Positions 25,616 to 34,485 are shown, counted from the stretch's first letter. The stretch: 64,000 nucleotides of DNA from Aerophototrophica crusticola (GCA_001939945.1 MOEB01000006.1:92934-156933); one strand, 5' to 3'. The notes: generated by a model not told the origin, from the sequence alone. Numbers and translations: made by a program.

Positions 25616-26568
25616 GGCACGACGAAATCGATCAGCGGCCCGCTGGACAGGTGCACCACACCGCCGGGGCCGGGCTGGTAGACCTCCCCGTCCAGGATGA
25701 AGGGCCGGGTCAGGCCCCAGGTCAGCCGGTCGGTCACGCCGCTGCGATAGCCGTCCCGCTTCATCCAGCGTGTGGGCTTGCCGCGCAGGATGCGGGGCAG
25801 GGCGCAGGCCAGGTGCGCCGGGTTGGCGGCCACGTCCAGGTAACGCACGGACCCGTCCCCCTCACCCCAGAAGGGCCAGAGGCCAAGCATCAGCCGGTGC
25901 AGCGTGGTAGCCAGGGTGATGAAGCGGCTGCCGGCGGGGCCGTTGCAATCCGGCGTCACCACCGACATGGGTTCCCCCGCCAGCCAGCCGTCCCGGTCGT
26001 TGCCCACCAGGGCGCGGCCCAACACGCCGGCCATGGTGGCGATGACGGCGGGCCCCTGGGTCAGGCCCTTGGCATGATAGCCCTGGGCCAGCTCGGTCCC
26101 CCGGGTGAAGGCGCCCGCCCCGGCGAACATGCCCAGGACCGGCGCCTGGCTGCCGTCGGCCCAGCTCACCTCCAGCGCGTGGCGGCGGCGGATATGGCCG
26201 CCCAGGGTGCCTTTCCGCGCGCCCTCCACCAGCCGAGCCAAGCCTTTCAGCCCGGGGCCGGGCGTGCCCACGTCGGCGGCGATCAGGTTTGTCTTGCCCG
26301 ACGCCAGGATGCTGAGCTGGGGCAGGCTGTCGCCATAGGCCTGGGGCAGGGCGGTCAGCACCTCCCGCACCGTGCCGTCGCCCCCGTCCACGCAGATGAT
26401 CTCCACCCCGTCCCGGGCGAAGTCGGCCAGCACGTCCGACAGCTCCGCCGGTGTGGCGGGCTCGGCGAAGTAAAGGCCCAGCATGGCCGCCGCCCGGTCG
26501 CGCGCGTCCGATCCCGCCGCCTTGTTGCGGGTGCTCTTGGGGTTGCGGATCAGGCCGAGGCGGACCAT
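25612..26568 (-). CDS. LCB5/DAG-kinase-family lipid kinase (ceramide kinase candidate)
   Basis: The 318-residue protein has the diacylglycerol-kinase catalytic pattern: IRNPKST near the N-terminus, the nucleotide-binding VDGGDGTVREV with GGDGT at 62-66, and a C-terminal beta-rich lipid-binding domain ending in FILDGEVY. The eukaryotic sphingosine and ceramide kinases belong to the same superfamily, and an LCB5-type ceramide kinase is known from the Caulobacter ceramide-phosphoglycerate cluster. With SPT and bCerS-like genes nearby, ceramide or sphingoid base is the likely substrate; diacylglycerol remains possible. It starts 9 bases after the CDP-alcohol transferase stop. Confidence 0.8.
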   Translation of the reverse strand: MVRLGLIRNPKSTRNKAAGSDARDRAAAMLGLYFAEPATPAELSDVLADFARDGVEIICVDGGDGTVREVLTALPQAYGDSLPQLSILASGKTNLIAADVGTPGPGLKGLARLVEGARKGTLGGHIRRRHALEVSWADGSQAPVLGMFAGAGAFTRGTELAQGYHAKGLTQGPAVIATMAGVLGRALVGNDRDGWLAGEPMSVVTPDCNGPAGSRFITLATTLHRLMLGLWPFWGEGDGSVRYLDVAANPAHLACALPRILRGKPTRWMKRDGYRSGVTDRLTWGLTRPFILDGEVYQPGPGGVVHLSSGPLIDFVVP

Positions 26569-26577
26569 GGCGTCACG

Positions 26578-27774
26578 TCAGCTCGCCAGCCAGGACCGGA
26601 TCGGGCCGGCGCGGCGGGCGGCGAGTGCCTGGAGGATCTGCACCATGTGGACGCCGAAGCAGAACAGGGTCCACAGGGCCACCGCCACCATGCCCCATTC
26701 CGGCCGGTCCGCCACGGCGAAGCCGGTCAGCAGCAGCAGGTTCGGGTTGCGGCGGGCGGTGATCAGCCGGAAGAAGCTGTCGAACCGGCGCCAGATGTGG
26801 ATCTCGATCTTGAACACGGACAGGAAGACACCCTCCTGCACCCGTTGCAGCACATAGCCGCCCACGACGATCCAGAAGACCAGGTCGGGGTACAGCGTGT
26901 CATACCCGTTGGACCAGAGGCCCACCATCCAGGCCCAATACCAGAAGGGCGGGTGGACCAGGTCGATGCCGTGGTCGAAGACATTGCCCCACTTGCTGCT
27001 GGTCAGGGTGACGCGGGCCAGCTTGCCGTCCACCGTATCCAGGAAGGTCATGCCCCACGCGGCGGCAAGGCCCAGCAGGAAATGCCCCTCCCAGAACATC
27101 CAGAAGGCGATGCCCACCAGCACGGCGCTCAGCGTCGTCACCATGTTCGGCGTGATGCCCAGCAGGGCACAGGCCTTGGTCACGTGCCGGGCCGGCCAGG
27201 GCCAGACATATTTGGTCACCAGGTCGGTGACGCCCTTGTAGCTGCCGGCGAACATGCGCTGCTCGATCCTCGGCAGGGCCTCCGGCGTCAGCCGCAGCAG
27301 GAAGGGCGGCTCCTTCTTGCGCAGGGCGTTGTTGTAGGTGCTGGTCAGCTCACCGGGGCCCACCACCCGCAGCCGCTCCCGCAGTTCATCCGGCACGACG
27401 CGGGATGAGCCCAGCATGGACGCCACGGCGGCGGCGTCGGCAGGTTCCACATGGGCGGCCACCGGCTCCCCCGACCGGCTGTCCACCAGGATGGTGCCCG
27501 GTGACTTGGCCAGGTCGCGCACCAGCGCCTCGTCGAACACCCAGTCCGCGCGCAGCAGGATCTGCGGGAGGCCGCCGTCGAACCCGTCCCAACCGCGCAC
27601 GTCGGTGATGCCGCTGCGCACCAGGGACCGGCGCAGCCGCTCCGCCGAGGTCATGCCCCACAGGCGCACGGGGCTTTCGCCCACGATGGCGCCCTGGGGT
27701 TTCCGTGCCGTTTGGGTGTCGTCCTTGCCCACGTCCGCCGCCAACTCTAGAACCATTGCCACGCGCTGCTTCAT
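26578..27774 (-). CDS. CDP-alcohol phosphatidyltransferase with extra N-terminal domain
   Basis: The 398-residue membrane protein contains the full family signature DxxDGxxARx8Gx3Dx3D at residues 246-271 (from DTVDG to HGID), with about six hydrophobic helices from residue 205 onward (TPNMVTTLSAVLV...). The motif binds the CDP-lipid or CDP-alcohol and metal ions. Residues 1 to about 170 form a soluble domain that looks like a degenerate MobA-type nucleotidyltransferase, as in inositol-phosphate cytidylyltransferase/DIPP-synthase fusions, but the nucleotide-binding GxGxRM loop is missing. It leads the minus-strand operon. Its likely role is joining a phospho-head group to ceramide or CDP-ceramide. 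Confidence 0.85.
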   Translation of the reverse strand: MKQRVAMVLELAADVGKDDTQTARKPQGAIVGESPVRLWGMTSAERLRRSLVRSGITDVRGWDGFDGGLPQILLRADWVFDEALVRDLAKSPGTILVDSRSGEPVAAHVEPADAAAVASMLGSSRVVPDELRERLRVVGPGELTSTYNNALRKKEPPFLLRLTPEALPRIEQRMFAGSYKGVTDLVTKYVWPWPARHVTKACALLGITPNMVTTLSAVLVGIAFWMFWEGHFLLGLAAAWGMTFLDTVDGKLARVTLTSSKWGNVFDHGIDLVHPPFWYWAWMVGLWSNGYDTLYPDLVFWIVVGGYVLQRVQEGVFLSVFKIEIHIWRRFDSFFRLITARRNPNLLLLTGFAVADRPEWGMVAVALWTLFCFGVHMVQILQALAARRAGPIRSWLAS

Positions 27775-27873
27775 ACCTGGGGTGAGGGGGTTTGCCTACC
27801 CACCCGCGTGACGGTTGCGTGACATGGTGGCATGGTTGCCACTTTCATCCCCTGGCCGTCACCGCGGGCAAGC

Positions 27874-28839
27874 ATGGTCGCCTTTCGTTTCGCGCATCTC
27901 TCCGACCCACACCTGCCGCTGGTGCCTGGGGAAACCAAGGCTTCGCACCTGTTTTCCAAGCGGGCGCTGGGGTTCCTGTCCTGGCAGCGCAAGCGTCGCC
28001 GCATCCACAGCCCTGCCATGCTGGCGCGGCTGGTGGAGGATGTGAGGGCCGCTGCCCCCGACCATGTGGCCGTCACGGGGGACCTGGCCAACATCGCCAT
28101 GGCCGGGGAATTCGCGCGGGGGCGGGATTGGCTGCGTTCCCTGGGCAACGCGGAAGCTGTGACGGTCATCCCCGGCAACCACGACACGCTGGTGCCGTTC
28201 CCCTGGGACGAGGGGCTGGGACTCTGGACCCCCTGGATGGCCGCCGACCCGGGGCAGGAGGGGGAAGGGCCGTTCCCCGCCGTGCGCGTGCGCGGCCCGG
28301 TGGCCTTCGTCTGCCTCAACTCCGGCCTACCCACCCCGCCGCTGCTGGCGACCGGCCGGTTGGGTCCGGCCCAGATCCGCGCCGCCCGCGACCGGCTGGA
28401 ATCGCTGGGCCGCCAGGGGCTGTTCCGCGTGGTGCTGGTCCACCACCCCGTGGCATCGGGCGTGATCTCCCCCCGCAAGGCCTTGTCGGACCAGCAGGAT
28501 TTCCGCGCCATGCTGGCGGGGGTGGGGGCGGAGCTGGTGCTGCACGGCCATGCCCACCGGAGCTGCTTCAGCACCGTGCCGGGCCCGTCTGGGCCCATCC
28601 CGTGCCTTGGCGTTCCGTCCGCCTCCTCCGCCCCGTCACGCCGCCGGGCGGACAGCCACAAGGACGAGCCGGCGCGCTGGCACCTCCTGTCCGTGGCGCG
28701 GACGGCGGAAGGCTGGCGCCTGACGGTCACGGCCCGGGGACCGAAGGCCAGCGACGGCGGGTTCGGGACGTTGGGGGAGTATGTCATGGACCTGCCGGCG
28801 GCAGCGGCCTTGCCGTCTGCCCTCAGTAGCGCAGCCTGA
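27874..28839 (+). CDS. Calcineurin-like metallophosphoesterase
   Basis: I prefer the ATG at 27874, where the family's FRFAHLSDPHLP strand begins; the in-frame ATG at 27832 adds 14 residues. The 321-residue protein shows the binuclear metal ligands DPH, GDLAN, GNHD, VLVHHP and GHAH in order. It is cytoplasmic with no signal peptide. Lying between lipid-head-group and lipid-transport genes, it may be a lipid phosphate or CDP-lipid phosphatase; the nucleotide-sugar hydrolase LpxH has the same fold. Its last 17 bases overlap the convergent DUF2141 gene. Confidence 0.85.
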   Translation: MVAFRFAHLSDPHLPLVPGETKASHLFSKRALGFLSWQRKRRRIHSPAMLARLVEDVRAAAPDHVAVTGDLANIAMAGEFARGRDWLRSLGNAEAVTVIPGNHDTLVPFPWDEGLGLWTPWMAADPGQEGEGPFPAVRVRGPVAFVCLNSGLPTPPLLATGRLGPAQIRAARDRLESLGRQGLFRVVLVHHPVASGVISPRKALSDQQDFRAMLAGVGAELVLHGHAHRSCFSTVPGPSGPIPCLGVPSASSAPSRRRADSHKDEPARWHLLSVARTAEGWRLTVTARGPKASDGGFGTLGEYVMDLPAAAALPSALSSAA

Positions 28840-29290
28840 TGGTCACGCTGTTGTCGCCCGCCTTGGCGTCGAACCGCACCTCCTGGAACCGGGGCAGGCC
28901 CAGGGTCGTCTCCGCGTTGTTGGAGAAGCCATAGCCTTCCTTCGGCATGCCAAGCATGGTCCGGTTGAAGTCCTTGTCCCCGTTCTCATCATGGTACACG
29001 GCGATGGCATAGCCGCCAGCCTCCGGCGCGGGCAGGCAGATGCTGGTGGCGGGGACGGTCGCGGGCACCCGGATGCGGGCGATCTTGCCGGTGCGGGCCA
29101 GGAACTTGTCCGGGTCGTCAGGGTAAAGGGTGATGGTGACGTTGCCCGCCGCCCTGCGCACCCCCTCTACCGTCAGGTTCAGCCGCACTTCCCCGTCACC
29201 GCCGTCACAGGCGGGGGCAGGGGTGGCGGCAAAGGCCTTCGCGACCCCGGCCAGCATCAGGATCGAGAGGGCGAGGCTGGTCTTGCGCAT
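28823..29290 (-). CDS. Secreted DUF2141 protein
   Basis: The ATG at 29290 follows an AGGA site and opens a clear signal peptide (MRKTSLALSILMLAGVAKAFAA). The 155-residue protein then shows the DUF2141 beta-sandwich: VTITLYPDDPDKFL, YAIAVYHDENGDKDFN, and LGMPKEGYGFSNNA. Family function is unknown; the Asp/Asn-rich HDENGDKDFN turn suggests a calcium or metal site. DUF2141 genes recur beside lipid and cell-envelope genes, which fits this setting. Confidence 0.85.
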   Translation of the reverse strand: MRKTSLALSILMLAGVAKAFAATPAPACDGGDGEVRLNLTVEGVRRAAGNVTITLYPDDPDKFLARTGKIARIRVPATVPATSICLPAPEAGGYAIAVYHDENGDKDFNRTMLGMPKEGYGFSNNAETTLGLPRFQEVRFDAKAGDNSVTIRLRY

Positions 29291-29555
29291 GCGCGGGTCC
29301 TGGTCTGTCGTGCCGGGGAAGGGGCCGGGCAAGGCTCGCAGTCTAGGGCTGCCGTCCGCCCCGTCCACCCCTTTCGGGACATGGCTTGTCCAACCCGGGA
29401 TCAACCGGCGGTGTGATGGCCGTCATCGAACGAAGGGCATTGGTGGTGTCATGCTTCGCTTTCTCGGGCATCACCCGCCTGGCCGGGGTCGCGGATCGTT
29501 TGGCAGGTGACATGATTGGCACTAGAGTAGCGCCGCGCCGCCGGCACCCCTGCCC

Positions 29556-30026
29556 ATGTCCCGACACACCCGGTTCCCGATGCAGCCCAACGCGACCATG
29601 CTGAAGTTCGGCTATCCCGCCACCCTGGTGGCGGAGACGGAGCACTGGTGCGTGCTGGTCCGGCCGCAGCAGCCCACCCTCGGCTCCCTGGTGTTGGCCT
29701 GCAAGCAGCCGGCGGCCGCCTTTGGGCAGGTGGACCCGGCCGGGTTCGCCGGACTGCAGCCCGTGGTGGCCGCGGCCGAGTCCGCGCTGGCGGACCTGGT
29801 GGGCTACCAGAAGATCAATTACCTGATGCTGATGATGGTGGACCCCGACGTGCACTTCCATGTCATCCCCCGCTATGAGGGGAGCCGGACGTTCGAGGGT
29901 GTGGAGTTCAGGGACGCCGGTTGGCCCGGGCAGCCCGCCCTGTCCCCGGCCGTCGCCCTGGCGGACCCGGTGCGCGATGCGCTGGTGGCCGCACTGAAGG
30001 CCCGCTGGCCGGGGCAGGCGGCCTGA
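29556..30026 (+). CDS. HIT-family protein
   Basis: The 156-residue protein carries the histidine-triad active site as DVHFHVIPRY near residues 105-114 and an upstream hydrophobic strand (NYLMLMMVDP). HIT enzymes hydrolyse or transfer nucleotide monophosphates from phosphoramidates, dinucleotides or NDP-sugars. The third histidine of the canonical HxHxHxx is replaced (HFHVIP), as in several bacterial HIT branches. ATG codons at 29580 and 29598 are alternative starts. It precedes the lptF-like gene by 34 bases and may share its transcript. Confidence 0.82.
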   Translation: MSRHTRFPMQPNATMLKFGYPATLVAETEHWCVLVRPQQPTLGSLVLACKQPAAAFGQVDPAGFAGLQPVVAAAESALADLVGYQKINYLMLMMVDPDVHFHVIPRYEGSRTFEGVEFRDAGWPGQPALSPAVALADPVRDALVAALKARWPGQAA

Positions 30027-30060
30027 TGGGGAGATTCCAGACCCAGGGGCGGGGCCGTCC

Positions 30061-31302
30061 GTGACAGACCTCGCCCAACCGGCCCCCCGCCTTGGCACGC
30101 CCGGCGGGACGGGCCTGATCGATCGCTATATCCTGGTGGAGCTTGCGAAGCCGCTGCTGGCATCGCTGGCCGTCGTGCTGGTGGCCCTGCTGATGGAGCG
30201 GGTGCTGCGCCTGTTCGAGCTGCTGGCCCAGCATGGCGGCGCCTTCGACACGGTCATCCTGATGGCGGCCAACCTGGTGCCGCACTATCTGGGCCTGGCC
30301 CTGCCGGCGGCCTTCTTCATCAGCATGTTCGTCATCGTCGCCCGCATGGGGGAGGACAACGAGCTTGACGCCCTCCAGTCCAGCGGCCTGTCGGTGGCCC
30401 GGATCGCCCGCCCGCTGCTGTTCACCGGCTTCGGGCTGATGGTGTTCAGCGTGCTGCTGTTCGGTTTCCTGCAGCCCTACAGCCGCTATGCCTACCGCGC
30501 CCTGTTCCATGTGGTGACCAATACCGCCTGGGACGCCACCGTGCCGGAGACCAGCTTCGTGCAGGCCGGTGACGGGGTCACCATCAGCGCCGACATGGTG
30601 GACTCCACGGGGCGGGAGCTGACCGGCGTCTTCATCCACCAGCTCCGCCCCGACGGGGAGGAATGGGTGACCACCGCCGCCGGCGGGCGGCTGGACGCGA
30701 CGCCCGACCGCAGGCGCATCCTGCTGACCCTGGAGAACGGCACCCAGCTCCGCACCCGACCCGACGGGCGGCAGCAGTTGCTGGACTTCAACACCCTGAC
30801 CGTTGACCACCCCTTCAACCTGGAAGCCCCGCCCTTCCGCGCCCGCGGCGGCAGCGAGCGGGAACTGACCCTGCTGGAGCTGTGGCGGGAGATGCACGAC
30901 CCCACCTCCCTGCTGCCCAAGCGCAAGCTGGCAGCGGAGTTCAACGGGCGGCTGGTGCGGGCGGTGACGCTGCCGTTGCTGCCCCTGCTGGCGGTGCCCA
31001 TGGGCATGGCGGCCAAGCGGGCCCGCCGCGGCCTGGGCATCACCCTGGCCGCGGTGATCCTGGTCGTCTACCACCACTCCGTCCAACTGGGTGAGAGCCT
31101 TGCGGACGTGGGCCGGTTGCCGCCGGGCATCGGCGTATGGGTGCCCTTCGTGCTGTTCACCGCCCTGTGCCTCTGGCTGTTCCACCGGGCCCAGGTTCGG
31201 CCGGGGGACAACCCCTTCGTCAACGCCTTCGAGCGGATGGACGCCCTGCTGCACCGGCTGGGCCGCAGCCTGCCGAAGCGCCGGAAGGAGCCGGCGGCAT
31301 GA
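30061..31302 (+). CDS. lptF: LptF-like YjgP/YjgQ permease
   Basis: The 413-residue protein starts at GTG and has the LptF/G layout: an N-terminal DRYILVELAKPLLASLAVVL helix, two more helices, a periplasmic beta-jellyroll of about 160 residues (roughly 150-310), then three C-terminal helices. LptF and LptG form the membrane channel of the LptB2FG exporter that extracts lipopolysaccharide from the inner membrane. The pair here lies inside a sphingolipid locus and without lptA, lptB or lptC, so it may be a second set serving an anionic sphingolipid. The window cannot show whether another pair exists. Confidence 0.88.
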   Translation: MTDLAQPAPRLGTPGGTGLIDRYILVELAKPLLASLAVVLVALLMERVLRLFELLAQHGGAFDTVILMAANLVPHYLGLALPAAFFISMFVIVARMGEDNELDALQSSGLSVARIARPLLFTGFGLMVFSVLLFGFLQPYSRYAYRALFHVVTNTAWDATVPETSFVQAGDGVTISADMVDSTGRELTGVFIHQLRPDGEEWVTTAAGGRLDATPDRRRILLTLENGTQLRTRPDGRQQLLDFNTLTVDHPFNLEAPPFRARGGSERELTLLELWREMHDPTSLLPKRKLAAEFNGRLVRAVTLPLLPLLAVPMGMAAKRARRGLGITLAAVILVVYHHSVQLGESLADVGRLPPGIGVWVPFVLFTALCLWLFHRAQVRPGDNPFVNAFERMDALLHRLGRSLPKRRKEPAA

Positions 31303-32372
31303 GCACGCCCGTCCTGACCCGCTATCTGACCCGGATGTTCGTCACCCGCTGCCTGGCGGTGCTGCTGGCGCTGTCGGCCCTTCTGCAATTGCTGGACCTG
31401 CTGGACGCCGCCAGTACCGTTTTGGAACGGGGCGGCGGGGCGGGGGACCTGGCGCGCTACATCGGCTACCGGCTGCCGGTGATCGTGGAGCAGGTGGTGC
31501 CCCTGTCCGTGCTGGTGGGAAGCCTGTCCACCCTGTGGACCCTGGCCGGGGCGAATGAGGTGGTGGCCATGCGCTCCATCGGCATGACGCCGTACCAGCT
31601 TCTCGGTGCCCTGTTCCCGGCGGCCATCGCGGTGGGCCTGCTGCATCTGGTCCTGTCCGACCAGGTGGTGCCGCGGGTGGAGCGGGGCTTCATCGACTGG
31701 TGGGCCAGCACCACCCCGCCCAACGACGAGCCGGAGGTGCCCAAGCCCCTTTGGTTCCGCCTTGGGGACCAGGTGGTCACCGCGAAGGTGGTCGCCCGCG
31801 ACGGGCGGCGGCTGGAAGGGGTGGAGGTGTTCCGACGCACGGCCGACGGCGCCCTGGTCGCCCGCCTGACCGCCGAGGCGGCCATCTATGACGGCAAGGC
31901 CTGGACCCTGGCCAACGTGGCCCGGACGGAGCTGGAGCCCACCCTCGTCACCACCCGGGCGGAGACGCAACCCTGGGACACCGCCCTGACCCCGTCCAAC
32001 CTGCGGGACCTGAGCGCGCCCACGGACCGCCAGCCCGTGTCCCGCCTGCGGGGCATCCTGCGCGGCACCTATGCGGGCACGGAAAGCCGGGCCTTCTACC
32101 AGACCCGCCTGCATGAGACCTATTCCGGCCCCTTCGCCACCCTGGTCATGCTGCTGCTGGCCGCGCCCGTGGCCCACGGCCTGCGCCGCCGCGGCGGGGC
32201 CATGGGCAACATGGCGCTGGGCGTGGTGATCGGGCTGGCCTTCCTGCTGGTGGACGGCCTCCTGGCCGCCATGGGGGAGGCGGGGAGCATGCCCCCGTTG
32301 GTCGCCGCCTGGGCACCGACCCTGTTCTTCGCCGCCGTGGGCGGGGCGATCCTGGTGCATGTGGAGGGGTAG
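31299..32372 (+). CDS. lptG: LptG-like YjgP/YjgQ permease
   Basis: The ATG overlaps the preceding stop (ATGA). The 357-residue protein has the same three helices, periplasmic jellyroll, three helices design as its neighbour, with TRYLTRMFVTRCLAVLLALSALL at the N-terminus and the LptG-type VAMRSIGMTPYQLL coupling helix near residues 87-100, which in LptG contacts the LptB ATPase. Four-base overlap with the LptF-like gene indicates a stoichiometric heterodimer. Confidence 0.88.
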   Translation: MSTPVLTRYLTRMFVTRCLAVLLALSALLQLLDLLDAASTVLERGGGAGDLARYIGYRLPVIVEQVVPLSVLVGSLSTLWTLAGANEVVAMRSIGMTPYQLLGALFPAAIAVGLLHLVLSDQVVPRVERGFIDWWASTTPPNDEPEVPKPLWFRLGDQVVTAKVVARDGRRLEGVEVFRRTADGALVARLTAEAAIYDGKAWTLANVARTELEPTLVTTRAETQPWDTALTPSNLRDLSAPTDRQPVSRLRGILRGTYAGTESRAFYQTRLHETYSGPFATLVMLLLAAPVAHGLRRRGGAMGNMALGVVIGLAFLLVDGLLAAMGEAGSMPPLVAAWAPTLFFAAVGGAILVHVEG

Positions 32373-32444
32373 CGACGCCACTCCAAACCTGTCGCGCCCG
32401 CGACACAGGCATGCCCGCAACCCGGCCCTGCGACTCCCGATGTC

Positions 32445-32473
32445 TTGATAGGTCGGGCGAACACCCATAGTTT
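32445..32473 (+). promoter_or_regulatory. Candidate promoter of the hydroxylase-bCerS genes
   Basis: TTGATA (32445-32450) and TAGTTT (32468-32473) are separated by 17 bases and lie 60 bases before the hydroxylase ATG, in a 160-base gap after lptG. The match is moderate. Confidence 0.4.
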
Positions 32474-32532
32474 CTGGGGATTCCGCATCGCGGCAGCGGT
32501 GCCTTGACGGTATCAGACAAAGGGGCAAGGGC

Positions 32533-33315
32533 ATGTGGGGCGACGCGTGGCGCGGCCGCAGCTATGACCTGGGCAAGATGAACCTGCGCGACCTGACGGT
32601 GGCGTACTGGACCTATCCGGCCATCCAGGCTTATGCGGCGTTGGCCCTGGTGGCGGCCGTCCTGTCCCTGTCCCTGACGACGGACTGGCTGCGCTTCGGC
32701 CTGGTGATCCTGGTGGCGTCGCTGGTCTACCCGCTGGCCTGGTACGGCATCCACCGCTGGATCCTGCACGGACGCTGGCTCTACAAGATGTCCTGGACGG
32801 CCGCCCTGTGGAAGCGCATCCACTTCGACCACCACCAGGACCCCCACAAGCTTGAGGTGCTGTTCGGCAGCCTGCTGAACACCCTGCCGACCATCGCCGC
32901 CATCACCCTGCCGGTGGGTTGGCTGATCGACGGGCTGCCCGGCGCGATGACGGCCCTGGCCACGGGCTTGGCCACCACCTGCTTCTATGAGTTCTGCCAC
33001 TGCATCCAGCACCTGAACTACAAGCCGCGGAACGCCTACTTCGCCCGGATCAAGCAGCTCCACCTGTCCCACCACTTCCATAACGAGGACGGGAACTACG
33101 GCATCACCAGCTTCCTGCCCGACATCCTGTTCGGCACCTTCTACAAGGACGCCAAGGAGCGGCCGCGCAGCCCGCACGTGTTCAACCTGGGCTACGACGT
33201 GAAGGAGGCGGAGCGGTATCCCTGGGTGATGGAGCTGACCGGTTCGCCGCCGCGGGACCGGCCGCCCCGGGCCAACGCCAACAAGACCGACACCGACCTG
33301 AAGGCCGTGTCGTGA
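32533..33315 (+). CDS. Fatty-acid/sphingolipid hydroxylase-superfamily membrane enzyme
   Basis: The 260-residue protein has four hydrophobic segments and the histidine clusters of the di-iron fatty-acid-hydroxylase/sterol-desaturase superfamily: HRWILH, HFDHHQDPHK, FCHCIQH and LHLSHHFHNE. Eukaryotic members hydroxylate the fatty acid or long-chain base of sphingolipids. Its stop codon overlaps the start of the bCerS-like gene (GTGA), so hydroxylation of the acyl chain or sphingoid base of ceramide is the most economical reading. An AAGGGG ribosome site precedes the ATG. Confidence 0.85.
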   Translation: MWGDAWRGRSYDLGKMNLRDLTVAYWTYPAIQAYAALALVAAVLSLSLTTDWLRFGLVILVASLVYPLAWYGIHRWILHGRWLYKMSWTAALWKRIHFDHHQDPHKLEVLFGSLLNTLPTIAAITLPVGWLIDGLPGAMTALATGLATTCFYEFCHCIQHLNYKPRNAYFARIKQLHLSHHFHNEDGNYGITSFLPDILFGTFYKDAKERPRSPHVFNLGYDVKEAERYPWVMELTGSPPRDRPPRANANKTDTDLKAVS

Positions 33316-34478
33316 GTGCCGCCGAAGCCCTGGCCCCGCGGGATGCCTCCCTGCGGGTGGTTCCGGTGTCGCCGGACGACAAGGCGGCGATGGCGCGCTT
33401 CATCCGGCTGCCCTACCGCATCAATGCCGGGGACCCCAACTGGGTGCCGCCCCTGCTGATGGAGCGGGAGGAGTCCCTCTCCCCCGCCAAGAACCCGTTC
33501 TTCGGGCATGCCGAGGTGCAGTTCTTCCTGGCCGTGCGGGACGGGCGGGACGTGGGCCGGATCAGCGCCCAGGTGGACAAGCTTTCCCCCCTCACGGCCG
33601 ATGGGGTCGGCTGTTTCGGCATGATCTGCGCCGAGGACGACCCGGACATCTTCGCCGCCCTGTTCGAGGCGGCAGAGGCTTGGTTGCGGGCCAAGGGCAT
33701 GCGCGCCGCCCAGGGTCCCTTCAATCTCTCCATCAATGAGGAGATGGGCCTGCTGGTGGCCGGCCACGACACGCCGCCCGTCATGATGATGCCCCACGAC
33801 CAGCCCTATGTGGCCCGCCGGATAGAGGCGCTGGGCTATGCCAAGGCGAAGGATGTCTACGCTTACTGGTATGACATCCGGAAGGAACTCCCCAAGTATG
33901 TCCGCCAGATGCTGGAGCGGAAGCTTCCTGGCCAGGTCGTCCTGCGCAAGCTGGACATGAAGAACTATGCCCGGGACGTCCGGTACCTGACGGAGATCTT
34001 CAACGACGCCTGGATGGGCAACTGGGGCTTCGTCCCGTTGACCGACGCCGAGACGGAGCATCTGGCCACGTCGCTGCGCCCGCTTGTGGTGGCGGACATG
34101 GTCTGGTTCGTGGAGATCGACGGGGAGCCAGCGGCCTTCGGCGTCTGCCTGCCCAACCTGAACGAGGCGATCCGCGATCTGGGCGGCAGCCTGTTCCCCC
34201 TGGGCTGGGCCAAGCTGCTGTGGCGGCTGAAGGTGTCCGGCGTGAAGACGGCCAGGGTGCCGCTGATGGGCGTGAGGCAGAAGTTCCAGGTGGGCCTGTC
34301 TGGCGGCATCCTGCCGTTCCTGGTGATCAACGGCATGCGGGAGAACGCGATCAAGCGGGGGATCGAGTTCGTGGAGCTGTCCTGGATCCTTGAGGACAAC
34401 CTGCCCATGCGGAAGATCAACGAACGGATCGGCAGCATCCCCTACAAGACCTATCGAATCTACGGCAAGGCCCTGTAG
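33312..34478 (+). CDS. bcerS: GNAT-fold acyltransferase, bacterial ceramide synthase candidate
   Basis: The 388-residue soluble protein starts at GTG. It has the pattern of the long GNAT-related family that includes bacterial ceramide synthase of Caulobacter: FIRLPYRINAGDPNWVPPLLMERE at the N-terminus, FFLAVRDGRDVGRISAQVD, GPFNLSINEEMGLL, and a C-terminal EFVELSWILEDNLPMRKINERIG segment matching the family's ExxWxLxxN...I stretch. This enzyme N-acylates 3-ketosphinganine, or the sphingoid base, to give (keto)ceramide. The assignment relies on family resemblance plus the SPT-containing locus. Confidence 0.7.
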   Translation: MSAAEALAPRDASLRVVPVSPDDKAAMARFIRLPYRINAGDPNWVPPLLMEREESLSPAKNPFFGHAEVQFFLAVRDGRDVGRISAQVDKLSPLTADGVGCFGMICAEDDPDIFAALFEAAEAWLRAKGMRAAQGPFNLSINEEMGLLVAGHDTPPVMMMPHDQPYVARRIEALGYAKAKDVYAYWYDIRKELPKYVRQMLERKLPGQVVLRKLDMKNYARDVRYLTEIFNDAWMGNWGFVPLTDAETEHLATSLRPLVVADMVWFVEIDGEPAAFGVCLPNLNEAIRDLGGSLFPLGWAKLLWRLKVSGVKTARVPLMGVRQKFQVGLSGGILPFLVINGMRENAIKRGIEFVELSWILEDNLPMRKINERIGSIPYKTYRIYGKAL

Positions 34479-34485
34479 CGCTGCC

